64,000 bases of DNA from Bacteroides sp. (GCA_023666705.1 JAMPBO010000009.1:62001-126000), one strand, 5' to 3'. Positions 42,760 through 52,879 are shown, counted from the first letter of the stretch. A program made the numbers and translations. Notes: generated from the letters alone by a model not told the origin.

Positions 42760-43362
42760 ATGGGTTTATTATTTTTTATTTTTGTAATTTCATTTTCACT
42801 TACCGTTTTGAGAACTGCTGCGAAATCCAACCGCCACCAGGAACATGAAGAAAAAAACTTCTGGTCACGGGAGACCTCTGCAAACTTTGCAAGGCGGCAG
42901 GACATATCCAAGCTGGATTATCTGCAAATCCCCATGGATAAGCTCCCATTAGAACAATTAAATGCACTTGGCATGTCACGCTCCGTTGAAAAGCTGACTG
43001 CATTATCCAAGGAAAAAATCATTAATCTTTCCCAATATTCAAATACGGATTTGAAGCTGATGTATGGTCCCGCAAATTTGGAAGACCTTACATACTTTGA
43101 CACAAATTTCACATCACTCATCAGGTTACTTGACCAAATTGGCAAGGACCTTATAGCCGCAGGGCAAAATGACCTTGCACTTACTTTTTTTGAATATGCC
43201 GTATCCATCGGGTCTGACATCACTTCGACGTTCACGGCTCTCGGCAGCCTTTATGCCAAAAAGGGTGAGACAGCCAAGCTTACATCCCTGATAAAAACCG
43301 CTGAGGGCATTACATCCCTTTCCGGTCCCATAATTGTAACCAAATTAAATAATATCAAATAG
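42760..43362 (+). CDS. Conserved hypothetical membrane-anchored protein
   Basis: This 200-residue protein has an N-terminal membrane helix (LLFFIFVISFSLTVLRTAA) and a helical domain. Residues about 125-185 (AAGQNDLALTFFEYAVSIGSDITSTFTALGSLYAKKGETAKL) have a TPR-like pattern. A GAAAGGA site precedes the ATG. It is divergent from the 35-residue gene and convergent with the DUF815 gene (11 nt apart). No named family recognised. Confidence 0.75.
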   Translation: MGLLFFIFVISFSLTVLRTAAKSNRHQEHEEKNFWSRETSANFARRQDISKLDYLQIPMDKLPLEQLNALGMSRSVEKLTALSKEKIINLSQYSNTDLKLMYGPANLEDLTYFDTNFTSLIRLLDQIGKDLIAAGQNDLALTFFEYAVSIGSDITSTFTALGSLYAKKGETAKLTSLIKTAEGITSLSGPIIVTKLNNIK

Positions 43363-43373
43363 CCCTTGAAATA

Positions 43374-44678
43374 TCAAGTATATATCCCTACCAGATAATT
43401 GATAAACTGTTGTGCGGTCCGTCCTGAAACTCCACCATGTGACATCTCCCATTTATTCGCCTCCAGAATCAGCTCCTCCTCGGAAATATGAAGCTTCGGA
43501 TACCGCTTTGCAAGCGTTACCACAATATTGTTAAATTCCTTCTTTGACGGCTTGGAAAAGCTGATTGTCACACCAAACCGGTTGACCAATGACAATTTTT
43601 CCTGCATCGTATCCGACTGGTGCAGCTCAGCGTTGTAATCCGACCTGTCATTCCAAGTCTCCTTAATCAAATGTCTGCGGTTTGAGGTAGCATAAATCAG
43701 CACATTATCAGGCTTCGTCTCAAGTCCACCCTCTATGACCGCCTTCAAATATTTATACTCTATTTCAAACTCTTCAAAGGACAGATCATCCATATATATG
43801 ATAAACTTATAATTCCTGTTTTTGATATGCGATATAATCGTTGACAAATCCTGAAACTGATGCTTGTAAAGCTCTATCATTCTAAGTCCCTGCTCATAAT
43901 ACTGATTGATAATCGCCTTTATACATGTAGACTTTCCCGTTCCGCTATCGCCAAACAGCAGCACATTGTTTGCCATTTTCCCTGCAGTAAACGCCTCGGT
44001 ATTGTCCACAAGCTTCTTCTTTTGAAGCTCATACCCAACCAAATCGTCCAAGGTCACCTGTTCGGTATTGTTTATCGGGATAAATGAAATCGGCTTCCCC
44101 TCCTCATGACTGATTCGGAATGCCTTGTTTAAGCCAAACATGCCCACGCCATATTTTTCATAGAAGTCCGTCATAATATCAAATATCTGCGTTGCATTTT
44201 CAGCGGCACTTATGCTGTCGCTTATATACCGGACCTTTTGGCTCACATTTTTGTTGTACATCTGCTCCTTCTTGTGCAGCGACTTATAATTTGTTATTGT
44301 AGAAAAGCAGTCTATGCCAAGCGAAGCTTCAAGTTCACTGAAATCATAATGAAGCAGCTTCATAAATATTTCGTAGTCATTTTTTGCAAAGCTGTTTACC
44401 GAACCATCCTTAGCTCCCGTCTTTTCACAGGTCAGTGTAAATGAATTTTCATTTGTAATCAGTATATATGCCAGATAATCCTGCCATAAATTTTTGTCAA
44501 ATCCATAACTGGTTGCAAGGTCAAGCAGCCTTTTTATCTGCTGATAGATTCTGCTGACCAGCACCTCATTACTCTCCCCGCCCTTATCCTTATCGCAAAT
44601 GATATCTGCAATTTCTTTCAATAGGCTGTTTTCGCCCAAATCCCGATACAAAACCAGCTTCGGTATATATCTGTACAT
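43374..44678 (-). CDS. DUF815 family AAA+ ATPase
   Basis: This 434-residue AAA+ protein has Walker [18 protein letters not shown], Walker [16 protein letters not shown], and [17 protein letters not shown] with sensor-type residues. DUF815 proteins are conserved in many bacteria without a known task. The N-terminal 200 residues are helical and divergent. I use the ATG at 44678, which has GAGAGG 7 nt upstream. It follows the AI-2E family gene by 15 nt and is probably in its transcript. Confidence 0.88.
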   Translation of the reverse strand: MYRYIPKLVLYRDLGENSLLKEIADIICDKDKGGESNEVLVSRIYQQIKRLLDLATSYGFDKNLWQDYLAYILITNENSFTLTCEKTGAKDGSVNSFAKNDYEIFMKLLHYDFSELEASLGIDCFSTITNYKSLHKKEQMYNKNVSQKVRYISDSISAAENATQIFDIMTDFYEKYGVGMFGLNKAFRISHEEGKPISFIPINNTEQVTLDDLVGYELQKKKLVDNTEAFTAGKMANNVLLFGDSGTGKSTCIKAIINQYYEQGLRMIELYKHQFQDLSTIISHIKNRNYKFIIYMDDLSFEEFEIEYKYLKAVIEGGLETKPDNVLIYATSNRRHLIKETWNDRSDYNAELHQSDTMQEKLSLVNRFGVTISFSKPSKKEFNNIVVTLAKRYPKLHISEEELILEANKWEMSHGGVSGRTAQQFINYLVGIYT

Positions 44679-44693
44679 CTTATCGCCTCTCAA

Positions 44694-45953
44694 TTATTCT
44701 TCGTCTTCTTTTTCTTTTTGTTCCTGTGCTTCCTTTTGTTTTTCCTTTGCTCTCCGTGCAAACATTCTTCGTCTGCCCTCCATCAGAGGGACGACATCGT
44801 CAGGTACCGACTTGTTATCCACATTTATGCTTTTCTTTTTCAGCTTGCGGTAAACGAGGCTTCTCACATAAGCATAACCCACTGAAACAAGCGGAATGAA
44901 AACAACCATTCCGACAACGCCCATCAGGTTTCCGCCAACTAAAACTGCCAGAAGCACCCATATAGCCGAAAGTCCGATATCCCCGCCCACAAGCTTTGGA
45001 TATATAAAATAATTTTCTATAAACTGCAGGACAAAGAACAGCACAACAAACCATATTACAAGATTTGGTGACTCAATCAATATCAGGAACGCACCGATAA
45101 ACAATCCGATAAAAGCTCCAAATATCGGTATCAGTGCCGTGAATGCAATCAATACTCCTATGGTAACCGGATACGGAAGTCCAAGCAACGCCATTGCAAT
45201 GGCAAACATGGTTCCCAAAATAATTCCTTCCCGGAACTGTCCCGTAAAAAACTTTGCAAATGTAGTTTCTGCCAGTTTCCCAAATACCAGAAGCTCGTCC
45301 GCCGTTCCCTCCTTGAATGTCGAATAACAAATCATTTTCGCCTGCTTTGCCAGCTTTTCCTTTTCTATCAATATATACATTGAAAAAACAAGCCCGATAA
45401 ATGTATTTACAACTCCGCTTATAATAGAAGAAAAAACAGAAAATGTCTTGGACAAAATCATGGTTCCATTATCCTTAAACACTACTCCAAGCTGCTCCCA
45501 TTTTATTTCTATATTGCTGATTTCTTTTGTAATCTGGCTTGTGATATCAGGGTACTTTTCCGAATACCGCTGCACCCACTTCGTTACATCCTGAATGACA
45601 CCAGGCAGCTTGAGCCGTATTGTGTCGATTGTTGCCGCAACCTCAGGTACTACGACAAATATAACAAGTCCCACAACTAAAATTGCCAAAATATATGTGA
45701 TAATCATGCTGATGACACGCTTATATTTATACAGCTTTCCATCTTCATTTTTGAACAGTGAAGCCTCTATGCCGTTCATTGGAATGTTGATGATAAACGC
45801 AATTCCACACCCCAGCAAAAATGGTGTCAGCAATGAAATCAAACTGCCCAGAAGCTGAAATATGATACCGAGATGATTTAACAGATAAATCAGGATAACC
45901 GTAAATGTTATAACACCCAGTATTGTTTGTATGTTTTTCTTTTTCTCGCTCAT
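44694..45953 (-). CDS. AI-2E family transporter (PerM/YdiK-like)
   Basis: This 419-residue polytopic membrane protein has eight or so helices with the PerM/AI-2E family pattern (LLNHLGIIFQLLGSLISLLTPFLLGCGIAFIINIPMN; FIENYFIYPKLVGGDIGLSAIWVLLAVLVGGNLMGVVGMV). The C-terminus is a charged cytoplasmic tail (KEKQKEAQEQKEKEDEE). The substrate is unknown; the family includes a putative AI-2 exporter and Na+/H+ antiporters. AAGGGAG precedes the ATG. Confidence 0.9.
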   Translation of the reverse strand: MSEKKKNIQTILGVITFTVILIYLLNHLGIIFQLLGSLISLLTPFLLGCGIAFIINIPMNGIEASLFKNEDGKLYKYKRVISMIITYILAILVVGLVIFVVVPEVAATIDTIRLKLPGVIQDVTKWVQRYSEKYPDITSQITKEISNIEIKWEQLGVVFKDNGTMILSKTFSVFSSIISGVVNTFIGLVFSMYILIEKEKLAKQAKMICYSTFKEGTADELLVFGKLAETTFAKFFTGQFREGIILGTMFAIAMALLGLPYPVTIGVLIAFTALIPIFGAFIGLFIGAFLILIESPNLVIWFVVLFFVLQFIENYFIYPKLVGGDIGLSAIWVLLAVLVGGNLMGVVGMVVFIPLVSVGYAYVRSLVYRKLKKKSINVDNKSVPDDVVPLMEGRRRMFARRAKEKQKEAQEQKEKEDEE

Positions 45954-46189
45954 GATACTCCCTTTCTATTTGTATATCAGTCCATTACCAAAACATATCC
46001 ATAACATCATATTTTTTGCATGACCTGACATAAGCTATGTTTCATCTGTAAGCCATACGCTTATTATGTTATAGAGTACCACTTTTTTTTGATTTGGCAA
46101 GCCTTTATTTCAGAATCCTCTTTAAAAAGCCGTTAAAATATTGTAGAGTAATACTATAAATTATAAACAGTATACGGAGGAATAAGCCC

Positions 46190-47257
46190 ATGATTACGAT
46201 TTCCGTTTGCATGATTGTCAAAAATGAAGAACACCGCCTTGCAAGCTGTCTTGACAGCCTCACCACCATTGCGGATGAAATTATCATTGTTGACACAGGC
46301 TCCATGGACGATACAAAGGAGATTGCCGCAAGGTACACTGATAAAATATTTGACTTTAAATGGATTGATGATTTTTCAGCAGCACGAAATTTTGCATTTT
46401 CCAAGGCAGGCTGTGATTACATTTACTCCGCCGATGCCGATGAGGTAATCGACGAGGCAAATCAGGCACGGTTTAGGCAGATAAAAGAAATTTTGCTGCC
46501 TGAAATTGACATTGTCCAAATGAAGTATATAAACAAAATGGAAAACAACACAACCTACAACTTCCAGACAGAATTAAGACCAAAGCTTTACAAAAGGCTA
46601 CGCACATTCACATGGACAGACCCGATACATGAAACCGTAATCCTTGACCCTGTCATATATGACAGTGAAATTGAAATACAGCATATGGCACAGGGCAATC
46701 ATTCCAAGCGGGATATCAAAGCCCTGCTCAAATGCTTTGACCTCGGAAAACCATTTTCCAAAAAGCTTCACAGTATGTATGCCAAGGAGCTTTTTATTGC
46801 AGGGGATGACAGTGACTTCATGGCAGCCCGCCATGTATTCGAGGACACAATAAAAGACCGCTTCCGAAGTGCGGATGAATTTAAGGAAGCCGCCTGTGTC
46901 CTCGCAAGATGCTACAGATTAAGCGGTGATACGGACGAATTTTTCAAGCTGTGTCTCAAGGATATGGTCACAACTCCATGTGCTGAAATTTGTCTGGAGC
47001 TTGGCAGCTACTTTTTTGACAAGGGTGATTACGAGGAAGCCTATGTGTGGTTTCAAAATGCACATTCCGAAACAGAAAGCATTATATATGTCAGAAGTTC
47101 AGGCGACCTGCCGTTGATGGGGCTTGCCAAATGCTGTACACAGCTTGCCGCCAAATATGAAAAGACGGACAAGCATCGTTCGGACCTGTACCTTAAGGAA
47201 GCAGAAAAAAATGCAAATGCTGCCGATGCGTGGCAATTGCCGGTGAGTGCTGTCTAA
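46190..47257 (+). CDS. Glycosyltransferase family 2 with C-terminal TPR-like part (SunS-like)
   Basis: This 355-residue enzyme has the N-terminal GT-A fold: ISVCMIVKNEEHRLASCLDSL, IIIVDTGSMDDTKEIA and YIYSADADEVID, with the D-x-D metal motif. It resembles GT2 enzymes with a TPR-like helical C-terminus (HVFEDTIKDRFRSADEFKEAACVLARCYRLSGD), the SunS group that includes peptide glycosyltransferases. No acceptor peptide gene was found nearby. GGAGG precedes the ATG; it is a single-gene unit in a 236-nt gap from the AI-2E gene. Confidence 0.85.
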   Translation: MITISVCMIVKNEEHRLASCLDSLTTIADEIIIVDTGSMDDTKEIAARYTDKIFDFKWIDDFSAARNFAFSKAGCDYIYSADADEVIDEANQARFRQIKEILLPEIDIVQMKYINKMENNTTYNFQTELRPKLYKRLRTFTWTDPIHETVILDPVIYDSEIEIQHMAQGNHSKRDIKALLKCFDLGKPFSKKLHSMYAKELFIAGDDSDFMAARHVFEDTIKDRFRSADEFKEAACVLARCYRLSGDTDEFFKLCLKDMVTTPCAEICLELGSYFFDKGDYEEAYVWFQNAHSETESIIYVRSSGDLPLMGLAKCCTQLAAKYEKTDKHRSDLYLKEAEKNANAADAWQLPVSAV

Positions 47258-47305
47258 AAATCAAATTTCCTACGTTAGCATGCGATATAAGCCAACTATT
47301 TTTCT

Positions 47306-47333
47306 TTTAGACGGATGTTTTATATGATATAAT
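47306..47333 (+). promoter_or_regulatory. Possible promoter of the XRE-type regulator
   Basis: TTTAGA (47306-47311), 16 nt, TATAAT (47328-47333). The leader is about 60 nt. Confidence 0.4.
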
Positions 47334-47400
47334 GTGCATTGGGGAGAGTTTTTCCAAAGGCAGAAAAACTTTTTTCGCAGATAAAAAGGAGATTTTTAAT

Positions 47401-47922
47401 ATGGGACGAAAAGCATCAAAAGCAACAGATAACATATATTATATTTCCCGTATAAAAGCCGCGAAAGAAAATGAAATCTATACAAGTCGTGAAAAAGCTG
47501 CTTTAAAATTGGGAATAGAACGAAGCCGTTTAGCACGTATTGAGCTTGACCAGATTGAACCTTATGCTGAGGAAGTTGACATTATGGCAACTGCATATAA
47601 TGCACCGCATTTGTGTACGGATTACTGTGACAACATATGTCCTATCGGTATTCACAAGCTGGAAGAACAGGCAAAACACACAGAACCTGAATCCATCGAG
47701 CGGCTTGTACTCAAGTTTCTCAGCTCCTCCCAGTGTATGACTGATCTTTCAAAAATACTTGTTAACATTACGCAGGATGGTGTGATAGACAAAACGGAAA
47801 TCCATGATCTTCAGGATGTGTTTAAAGCGATGGATTCCGTGTCTGAAAATATAGAGGCTATCCGGTTTTGGATTATGAGCGACCCGACGCTTCGCTCATA
47901 CTTTAACGATGACGCCAAATAA
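47401..47922 (+). CDS. XRE-type helix-turn-helix regulator with cysteine cluster
   Basis: This 173-residue protein has an N-terminal helix-turn-helix (YISRIKAAKENEIYTSREKAALKLGIERSRLARIELDQIEPYAEEVDIMATAYNAPHLC). A C-x3-C-x3-C-P cluster (CTDYCDNICPIG) and a helical C-terminal domain of about 80 residues follow. The ATG at 47401 has AAGGAG upstream. The cluster could bind a metal or iron-sulfur centre, but this is inference. No operon partner; convergent with rsmI. Confidence 0.82.
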   Translation: MGRKASKATDNIYYISRIKAAKENEIYTSREKAALKLGIERSRLARIELDQIEPYAEEVDIMATAYNAPHLCTDYCDNICPIGIHKLEEQAKHTEPESIERLVLKFLSSSQCMTDLSKILVNITQDGVIDKTEIHDLQDVFKAMDSVSENIEAIRFWIMSDPTLRSYFNDDAK

Positions 47923-47924
47923 GC

Positions 47925-48764
47925 TTATATCAGCTTGGAATATTCATATATATCACGTTTTGATACTCCTCGGTCCTGAGCCACCTGTCTGGTGGCTTCT
48001 TTTTTGTCCATCCCCTGATTGATATATAGCTTGATATGCTCACATACGTCAATATTTTCCCATTTTTTAACAGCCTCCATGGCTATCTCCTCGTGGGGCT
48101 TTCCTTTTATAACAAGCAAATACTCACCCTTTGGCTCATTTTCCGCAAAAAATGCCTGGGCAGCCACGATTGTTGTCTTTAAAAAGGTCTCATGCTTTTT
48201 GGTCAACTCCTTGCACACAGTAAGCTCCCTGTCCCCCAAATACCCATTAAGCTCCGCCAGTGTTTTCACCAGCCTGTGCGGTGCCTCATATATGACAATC
48301 GTTCTCGTCTCATTGGTAAGCTCCGTCAAAATGGTACGTCGTTCCTTTTTGTCCATAGGCAAAAAAGCCTCAAAAGCAAATCTTCTTGCAGGCTGTCCCG
48401 ATGCAACAAGCCCGTTTACGGCAGCACACGCTCCCGGCACAGGAACAACAGGTATTCCTGCCTCATAGCATTTTTTTACAAGCTCCTCACCAGGGTCAGA
48501 AATTCCAGGTGTACCTGCATCTGTTATGACTGCAATGTCATCTCCTGCCAAAAGCCGCTTTACAAGCCCGTCTGCCTTTTCATATTTATTATGCTCGTGA
48601 TAGCTTGTCATAGGGGTTTTGATTTCAAAATGATTGAGCAGCTTTCTACTGTTTCGTGTATCCTCCGCCGCAATAAGCGTAACTTCCTTTAAAACCCTTA
48701 CCGCTCTGTATGTCATATCCTCCAGATTGCCTATGGGTGTTGCAACCAAATACAAAATTCCCAT
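47925..48764 (-). CDS. rsmI: 16S rRNA (cytidine-1402-2'-O)-methyltransferase RsmI
   Basis: This 279-residue enzyme of the tetrapyrrole-methylase fold has MGILYLVATPIGNLEDMTYRAVRVLKEV, ITDAGTPGISDPGEELVKKC and FEAFLPMDKKERRTILTEL, all typical of RsmI. It is the last gene of the conserved tmk-yaaR-holB-ricT-trmN6-rsmI run. AGGAGG precedes the ATG. Confidence 0.97.
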   Translation of the reverse strand: MGILYLVATPIGNLEDMTYRAVRVLKEVTLIAAEDTRNSRKLLNHFEIKTPMTSYHEHNKYEKADGLVKRLLAGDDIAVITDAGTPGISDPGEELVKKCYEAGIPVVPVPGACAAVNGLVASGQPARRFAFEAFLPMDKKERRTILTELTNETRTIVIYEAPHRLVKTLAELNGYLGDRELTVCKELTKKHETFLKTTIVAAQAFFAENEPKGEYLLVIKGKPHEEIAMEAVKKWENIDVCEHIKLYINQGMDKKEATRQVAQDRGVSKRDIYEYSKLI

Positions 48765-48790
48765 GTCTGCCTCCTATCCGTCATAACCAT

Positions 48791-49555
48791 TTAATGGCTG
48801 TATCTTCTTAAAAGCTCATCCGTATATCCGCCGTCCTGATTATACACAACAAGGGTCGGTTCTATTTTTATCATTGCCCTGCCACCCTTTACTGCCTCGA
48901 TTAAAACCATATTAGGTTCCTTGTCCATGCCTGGCTGGACGAGACACATCCGTTTCGGCTCCAGCCTGTATGACATGAAAACACGAAAGATTTCTGCCAG
49001 CCGAAACGGCTTATGCACCATCGCAAAACTGCCGCCCTCCTTGAGCAGATAAGCTGCTGCACGGACCACATCCTCTAGCGTCACTGTTATTTCATGTCTT
49101 GCCATGTTTAACGGTGATTTTTCACTTTCCAGCCCATGATTTTGATTTATGTACGGCGGATTTGATGTGACCACGTCAAAAGAGGCTGTCTTATATAAGG
49201 CAGCCACATTTTTTATATCACCGTTTATAATATCAATTTTTGATGAAAGACCGTTTAAGGAGACACTGCGTGATGCCATGTCAGCACTGTATTCCTGAAG
49301 CTCAAGTCCGACAAAATGCCTGCCCTTGCCCTGTGCCTCCATCAGCATCGGTATCACACCCGTACCCGTGCCAAGATCCATCACAGTATCCTTTTCCTTC
49401 CCTGCTGCAAAATCTGACAAAAGCACGGCATCCATTCCAAAACAAAACGTGGATGGATTTTGGATAATTCTATATCCTCTGCACTGCAGGTCATCGATTC
49501 GCTCCCCATCCTTAAGCAGCTCATCCTCCGCAAGCGGCTTCTCATTACTCATCAT
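48791..49555 (-). CDS. trmN6: tRNA1(Val) (adenine-37-N6)-methyltransferase-like protein
   Basis: This methyltransferase of the YfiC/TrmN6 group has MDLGTGTGVIPMLMEAQ (SAM site) and VTSNPPYINQNHG, with the NPPY motif of N6-adenine methylases. The 254 residues begin MMSNEKPLAEDELLKDGERIDDLQCRGYRIIQNPSTFCFGMDAVLLSDFA. I start at the ATG at 49555, which overlaps the ricT stop region and has AAGGAAAG 10 nt upstream. Substrate assignment to tRNA is by family. Confidence 0.9.
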   Translation of the reverse strand: MMSNEKPLAEDELLKDGERIDDLQCRGYRIIQNPSTFCFGMDAVLLSDFAAGKEKDTVMDLGTGTGVIPMLMEAQGKGRHFVGLELQEYSADMASRSVSLNGLSSKIDIINGDIKNVAALYKTASFDVVTSNPPYINQNHGLESEKSPLNMARHEITVTLEDVVRAAAYLLKEGGSFAMVHKPFRLAEIFRVFMSYRLEPKRMCLVQPGMDKEPNMVLIEAVKGGRAMIKIEPTLVVYNQDGGYTDELLRRYSH

Positions 49556-50456
49556 CAAGCTTTGACTTTCCTTCCTTATGTTCAAGTGCTTCAAGCATCT
49601 TAAGCTCATCATCACTGATATTGGTATCCGTTTTTCTTCTTTTCGGCTTAAATTTAAGCTCGTCTATTTTGTATATTTCGATTTCCTTTGTATCATCATC
49701 CAGGGTGACAATCAGCTTAACATTCTGACGCAGGACATTTACGGATGCAACCTCGCCCTTCTTGCCATCTATCGTTCTTACAAAATCGCCGACATTCGGA
49801 AGCTTGCTGTTCAAATACTCATACGTATCCTGCTCATGCTTCAGGCAGCACATAAGACGTCCGCATACACCTGATATCTTTGTAGGATTGAGGGATAAAT
49901 TTTGTTCCTTTGCCATCTTAATTGACACAGGCACAAACTCCGACAAATGCTTGTGACAGCAAAGCTCACGTCCACATATGCCGACTCCGCCCACAATCTT
50001 AGTCTCATCCCTGACACCAATTTGCCTAAGCTCAATTCTCGTCTTAAACACAGATGCCAAATCCTTTACCAGTTCACGGAAGTCTATTCTTCCGTCAGCC
50101 GTAAAATAAAACAACACCTTATTGTTGTCAAATGTGTATTCTGCATCAATCAGCTTCATTTCAAGATTATGCTTTTTGATTTTTTCCAGACAAATTTCAA
50201 ACGCCTTTTTGCTCTTTTCTTTATTTTCTGCGTACTTGGCAGCATCCCTGTCATCCGCCAGCCTTATGATTGGCTTGAGGGGCGATGACATCTTTGTTTC
50301 ATCAATCTCCCTGATTCCGAGCACAACCTTTCCGTATTCCACTCCTCTTGCAGTTTCCACGATTACATGTTTCCCCGGTTCCACCCTATAATTTAATGGG
50401 CTGAAAAAATATATCTTACCGTTTTCCCTGAAACGGACGCCTATAACTTCCTTCAT
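49545..50456 (-). CDS. ricT: PSP1-domain protein RicT (YaaT)
   Basis: This 303-residue cytoplasmic protein has the PSP1 domain (MKEVIGVRFRENGKIYFFSPLNYRVEPGKHVIVETARGVEYGKVVLG), and the RicT cysteines in GICGRELCCHKHLSEF and GVCGRLMCCLKHEQD. In Bacillus, RicT binds iron-sulfur clusters as part of the Ric complex that helps RNase Y process mRNAs. AAGGAG precedes the ATG, 2 nt after holB. Confidence 0.95.
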   Translation of the reverse strand: MKEVIGVRFRENGKIYFFSPLNYRVEPGKHVIVETARGVEYGKVVLGIREIDETKMSSPLKPIIRLADDRDAAKYAENKEKSKKAFEICLEKIKKHNLEMKLIDAEYTFDNNKVLFYFTADGRIDFRELVKDLASVFKTRIELRQIGVRDETKIVGGVGICGRELCCHKHLSEFVPVSIKMAKEQNLSLNPTKISGVCGRLMCCLKHEQDTYEYLNSKLPNVGDFVRTIDGKKGEVASVNVLRQNVKLIVTLDDDTKEIEIYKIDELKFKPKRRKTDTNISDDELKMLEALEHKEGKSKLDDE

Positions 50457-50457
50457 T

Positions 50458-51444
50458 TTAATTCTCCTTTAATGTGAGCAGTAAAAGCTCCATGGTTACA
50501 TCAAAATTGGCATGAACCATGATTCTTTCTTTTGCACGGGCTATTGCATTTATTTTTTCCTCTATATCCTGAAATGACATTAACCCCGCCTGCTTCTTCA
50601 TGGTTGAATACTCCTGCTTAAACAGAAGCTTGTCTATATTGCCCGTAACCTTGAGCATCAGTACATCCCGATACCACATCATCATCAAGTCCATGTAGTC
50701 ATCTATCGAAAGCTTAAACTGCTCAATATGTGAAACTGCCGTGGTCAAATCATCCACATCCAGCTCATGTATTTTTTTGAGAACCTTTACCACAGAGTCC
50801 ACAATGGCACTGTACTCCTCATTTTTTGCAAGCTTAATTGCCTTACCAAGATTGCCTTGGGCAAAGTCCAGACAGAAATATGCCCTGTCCTCCGTAAGTC
50901 CCAGCTCCTTAACAAGATATTCCAGCATATCGCGTTCCCTGATTGGCTTTGTATTTAATACCATACACCTTGAGGTCACCGTCGGCAGAAGCTTATCAAT
51001 ATTGGATGTGAGAAGCATAATAACACCATACTCAGGCGGCTCCTCTATTGTTTTCAGCAATGCATTTTGAGCCTGTACATTCATAAGCTGGGCATCAGGC
51101 ACAATATAAATTTTATATTTGCTCTTGTATGGCTTAATCCCTATCGACTCAACAAGCTGCTGCCTTATTTCTTCAACCGATATCACATCAGGCTTCTCAT
51201 GTGTTATCGTTATAATGTCAGGATGATTCATCGTTTCTGCCTGAAGGCATGACTGACACTTGCCACACGGCTCGGTGCCGCCCTCCTCACATTGAAGTGT
51301 TCTTGCAAACACCCTTGCAAGCATTTTCTTGCCACTATCGACCTCACCATTTAAAATGTAAGCGTGACTTACTTTTCCCATCTCTATACTGCTCTTAAAA
51401 TGTCTGATTATATCCTCGTGTCCTACTATATGCTTAAAAATCAT
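50458..51444 (-). CDS. holB: DNA polymerase III subunit delta'
   Basis: This clamp-loader subunit has the zinc module CGKCQSC, the segment LLKTIEEPPEYGVIMLLTSN and SRCMVLNTKP, as in delta' proteins. The Walker A region is changed to NGEVDSGKKM, fitting the non-hydrolysing subunit. The ATG at 51444 has GGGGAGGTG upstream. 328 residues. Between yaaR and ricT in the conserved order. Confidence 0.95.
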   Translation of the reverse strand: MIFKHIVGHEDIIRHFKSSIEMGKVSHAYILNGEVDSGKKMLARVFARTLQCEEGGTEPCGKCQSCLQAETMNHPDIITITHEKPDVISVEEIRQQLVESIGIKPYKSKYKIYIVPDAQLMNVQAQNALLKTIEEPPEYGVIMLLTSNIDKLLPTVTSRCMVLNTKPIRERDMLEYLVKELGLTEDRAYFCLDFAQGNLGKAIKLAKNEEYSAIVDSVVKVLKKIHELDVDDLTTAVSHIEQFKLSIDDYMDLMMMWYRDVLMLKVTGNIDKLLFKQEYSTMKKQAGLMSFQDIEEKINAIARAKERIMVHANFDVTMELLLLTLKEN

Positions 51445-51506
51445 AAGCCACACCTCCCCACTTTGAACATCTTATCGTGTTATATTTCATCCGTCTTGGG
51501 TTTCTT

Positions 51507-51947
51507 TTACGTTGATATGTCTATCAACATACCTCTGATATCATCTATTTTGCCAAGGATTGCAAGGTTATCCTTTTCCTCCTTGAGCAGCTCCTCCGCA
51601 AGCTCATCCAAATTTTTATCAACCTTCCTGATAATACCGTATACACGGTGTCTTCCACGTCGATCCAAAAAATTTTCCCTTGAAAATTCATGGGAACGGG
51701 ATACAATTTCGTTCATAAATTCCTTTACTGAGGAGCGGTATTTTTTCATGTCCTTTATGTCCATGTGTTTGGCAATACGTGCACCCTGCTCCTCTATATC
51801 CTTCATAAGGGCGGAAAGCTTTTCCTGAAGCTGGTCTTCCTCAATATTTTTTATCAGGGTAAATTTGAAATCTTCATTTTTGACACTGTTTGACTTGGGT
51901 GCTTCCATCTGTGTAAGCTGTTGAAGCTGGTCAACCTTTATATCCAT
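51507..51947 (-). CDS. yaaR: YaaR family (DUF327) protein
   Basis: This 146-residue soluble, highly charged helical protein has the DUF327 pattern (FRENFLD-type: [40 protein letters not shown]). It lies between tmk and holB as in Bacillus. Function unknown. The ATG at 51947 has AAAGGAGG upstream; the ATG at 51965 overlaps that site. Confidence 0.92.
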   Translation of the reverse strand: MDIKVDQLQQLTQMEAPKSNSVKNEDFKFTLIKNIEEDQLQEKLSALMKDIEEQGARIAKHMDIKDMKKYRSSVKEFMNEIVSRSHEFSRENFLDRRGRHRVYGIIRKVDKNLDELAEELLKEEKDNLAILGKIDDIRGMLIDIST

Positions 51948-52088
51948 ATTTACCCCTCCTTTCATTGTTTATCACTGATACAATATATATCGTCCGATAA
52001 ACAAGAATAATCCACCGCTTAAAAAATCTCTCCGTTAAATGATTATAGCATTATTAAAGATTTTTTACCATAAAAAAAATTTATATCC

Positions 52089-52706
52089 CTACAACATACG
52101 TTCCAGCTTTTCCAAAATCTGTCTATGTATATTCTCCACAGGCTGTGTTGCATCTATGGTATATATACGGTCCGGCGTCCTTTTTGCAAGCTGTCTGTAA
52201 CCTTCTGCAACCTTCTCATGAAAGTTTAATGCCTCAAGCTCCATACGGTCCAGCTCTGCCTGATTTTTTTTGCGGGCGATTCCCACGGATGCAGGTAGGT
52301 CAAGATGTATCGTAAGGTCAGGCATAACATTTTGTATCGCAAACCCATTTATTTCATATACAGTATCCACGCCAAGCCCTCTTGCCATGCCCTGATATAC
52401 TGCAGACGAATCTACGAATCTGTCACAAATTACAAATTTGCCCCCAGAAAGTGCAGGCTTGATAACCTCCGCAACAAGCTGTGCCCTGGCGGCTGCATAT
52501 AGCAGTGCCTCCGTCATATAATCCATTTCCACAAATGCCCTGTCCAAAATAATATCACGGATTGCCTCGCTTATTTTCGTTCCGCCCGGTTCCCTTGTAA
52601 TGAGTATCTCATACCCTTTTTTCTCCAAATATTCCTTGAGCAGCTGAATCTGGGTCGTTTTTCCTGACCCATCAGGTCCTTCTATGGAGATAAATTTATT
52701 CTTCAT
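52089..52706 (-). CDS. tmk: Thymidylate kinase
   Basis: This 205-residue P-loop kinase makes dTDP from dTMP. It has KFISIEGPDGSGKTTQIQLLKEYLE, TREPGGTKISEAIRD, the DRFVDSSAVYQGMARGLG segment and the lid. First gene of the conserved tmk-yaaR-holB-ricT-trmN6-rsmI run; AGGAG precedes the ATG. Confidence 0.97.
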   Translation of the reverse strand: MKNKFISIEGPDGSGKTTQIQLLKEYLEKKGYEILITREPGGTKISEAIRDIILDRAFVEMDYMTEALLYAAARAQLVAEVIKPALSGGKFVICDRFVDSSAVYQGMARGLGVDTVYEINGFAIQNVMPDLTIHLDLPASVGIARKKNQAELDRMELEALNFHEKVAEGYRQLAKRTPDRIYTIDATQPVENIHRQILEKLERML

Positions 52707-52730
52707 GTCTTTCTCCTAAAATAAAAACTG

Positions 52731-52758
52731 TTGTATAATTAGCATTTTATGTTATAAT
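52731..52758 (+). promoter_or_regulatory. Promoter of the tRNA-Ser gene
   Basis: TTGTAT (52731-52736), 16 nt, consensus TATAAT (52753-52758), 9 nt before the tRNA 5' end. Confidence 0.7.
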
Positions 52759-52767
52759 GCGATTTGT

Positions 52768-52855
52768 GGAGACGTATCGAAGTGGTCATAACGGGGCTGA
52801 CTCGAAATCAGTTAGCCGGGCAACCGGCACGCGGGTTCGAATCCCGCCGTCTCCG
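52768..52855 (+). tRNA. tRNA-Ser (anticodon CGA)
   Basis: This is an 88-nt type II tRNA. The acceptor stem is GGAGACG / CGTCTCC with discriminator G, the anticodon loop CTCGAAA gives anticodon CGA (codon UCG), and the long variable arm GCCGG-GCAA-CCGGC marks serine tRNA. The T arm is GCGGGTTCGAATCCCGC. CCA is not encoded. It has its own promoter. Confidence 0.97.
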
Positions 52856-52879
52856 CTTTTCTTTCTTATCGTTTTCCCA

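Noticed and set aside
52768..52855. tRNA-Ser as an integration site of a mobile element
   Set aside because: No integrase, no repeated tRNA 3' end and no phage or plasmid genes lie on either side.
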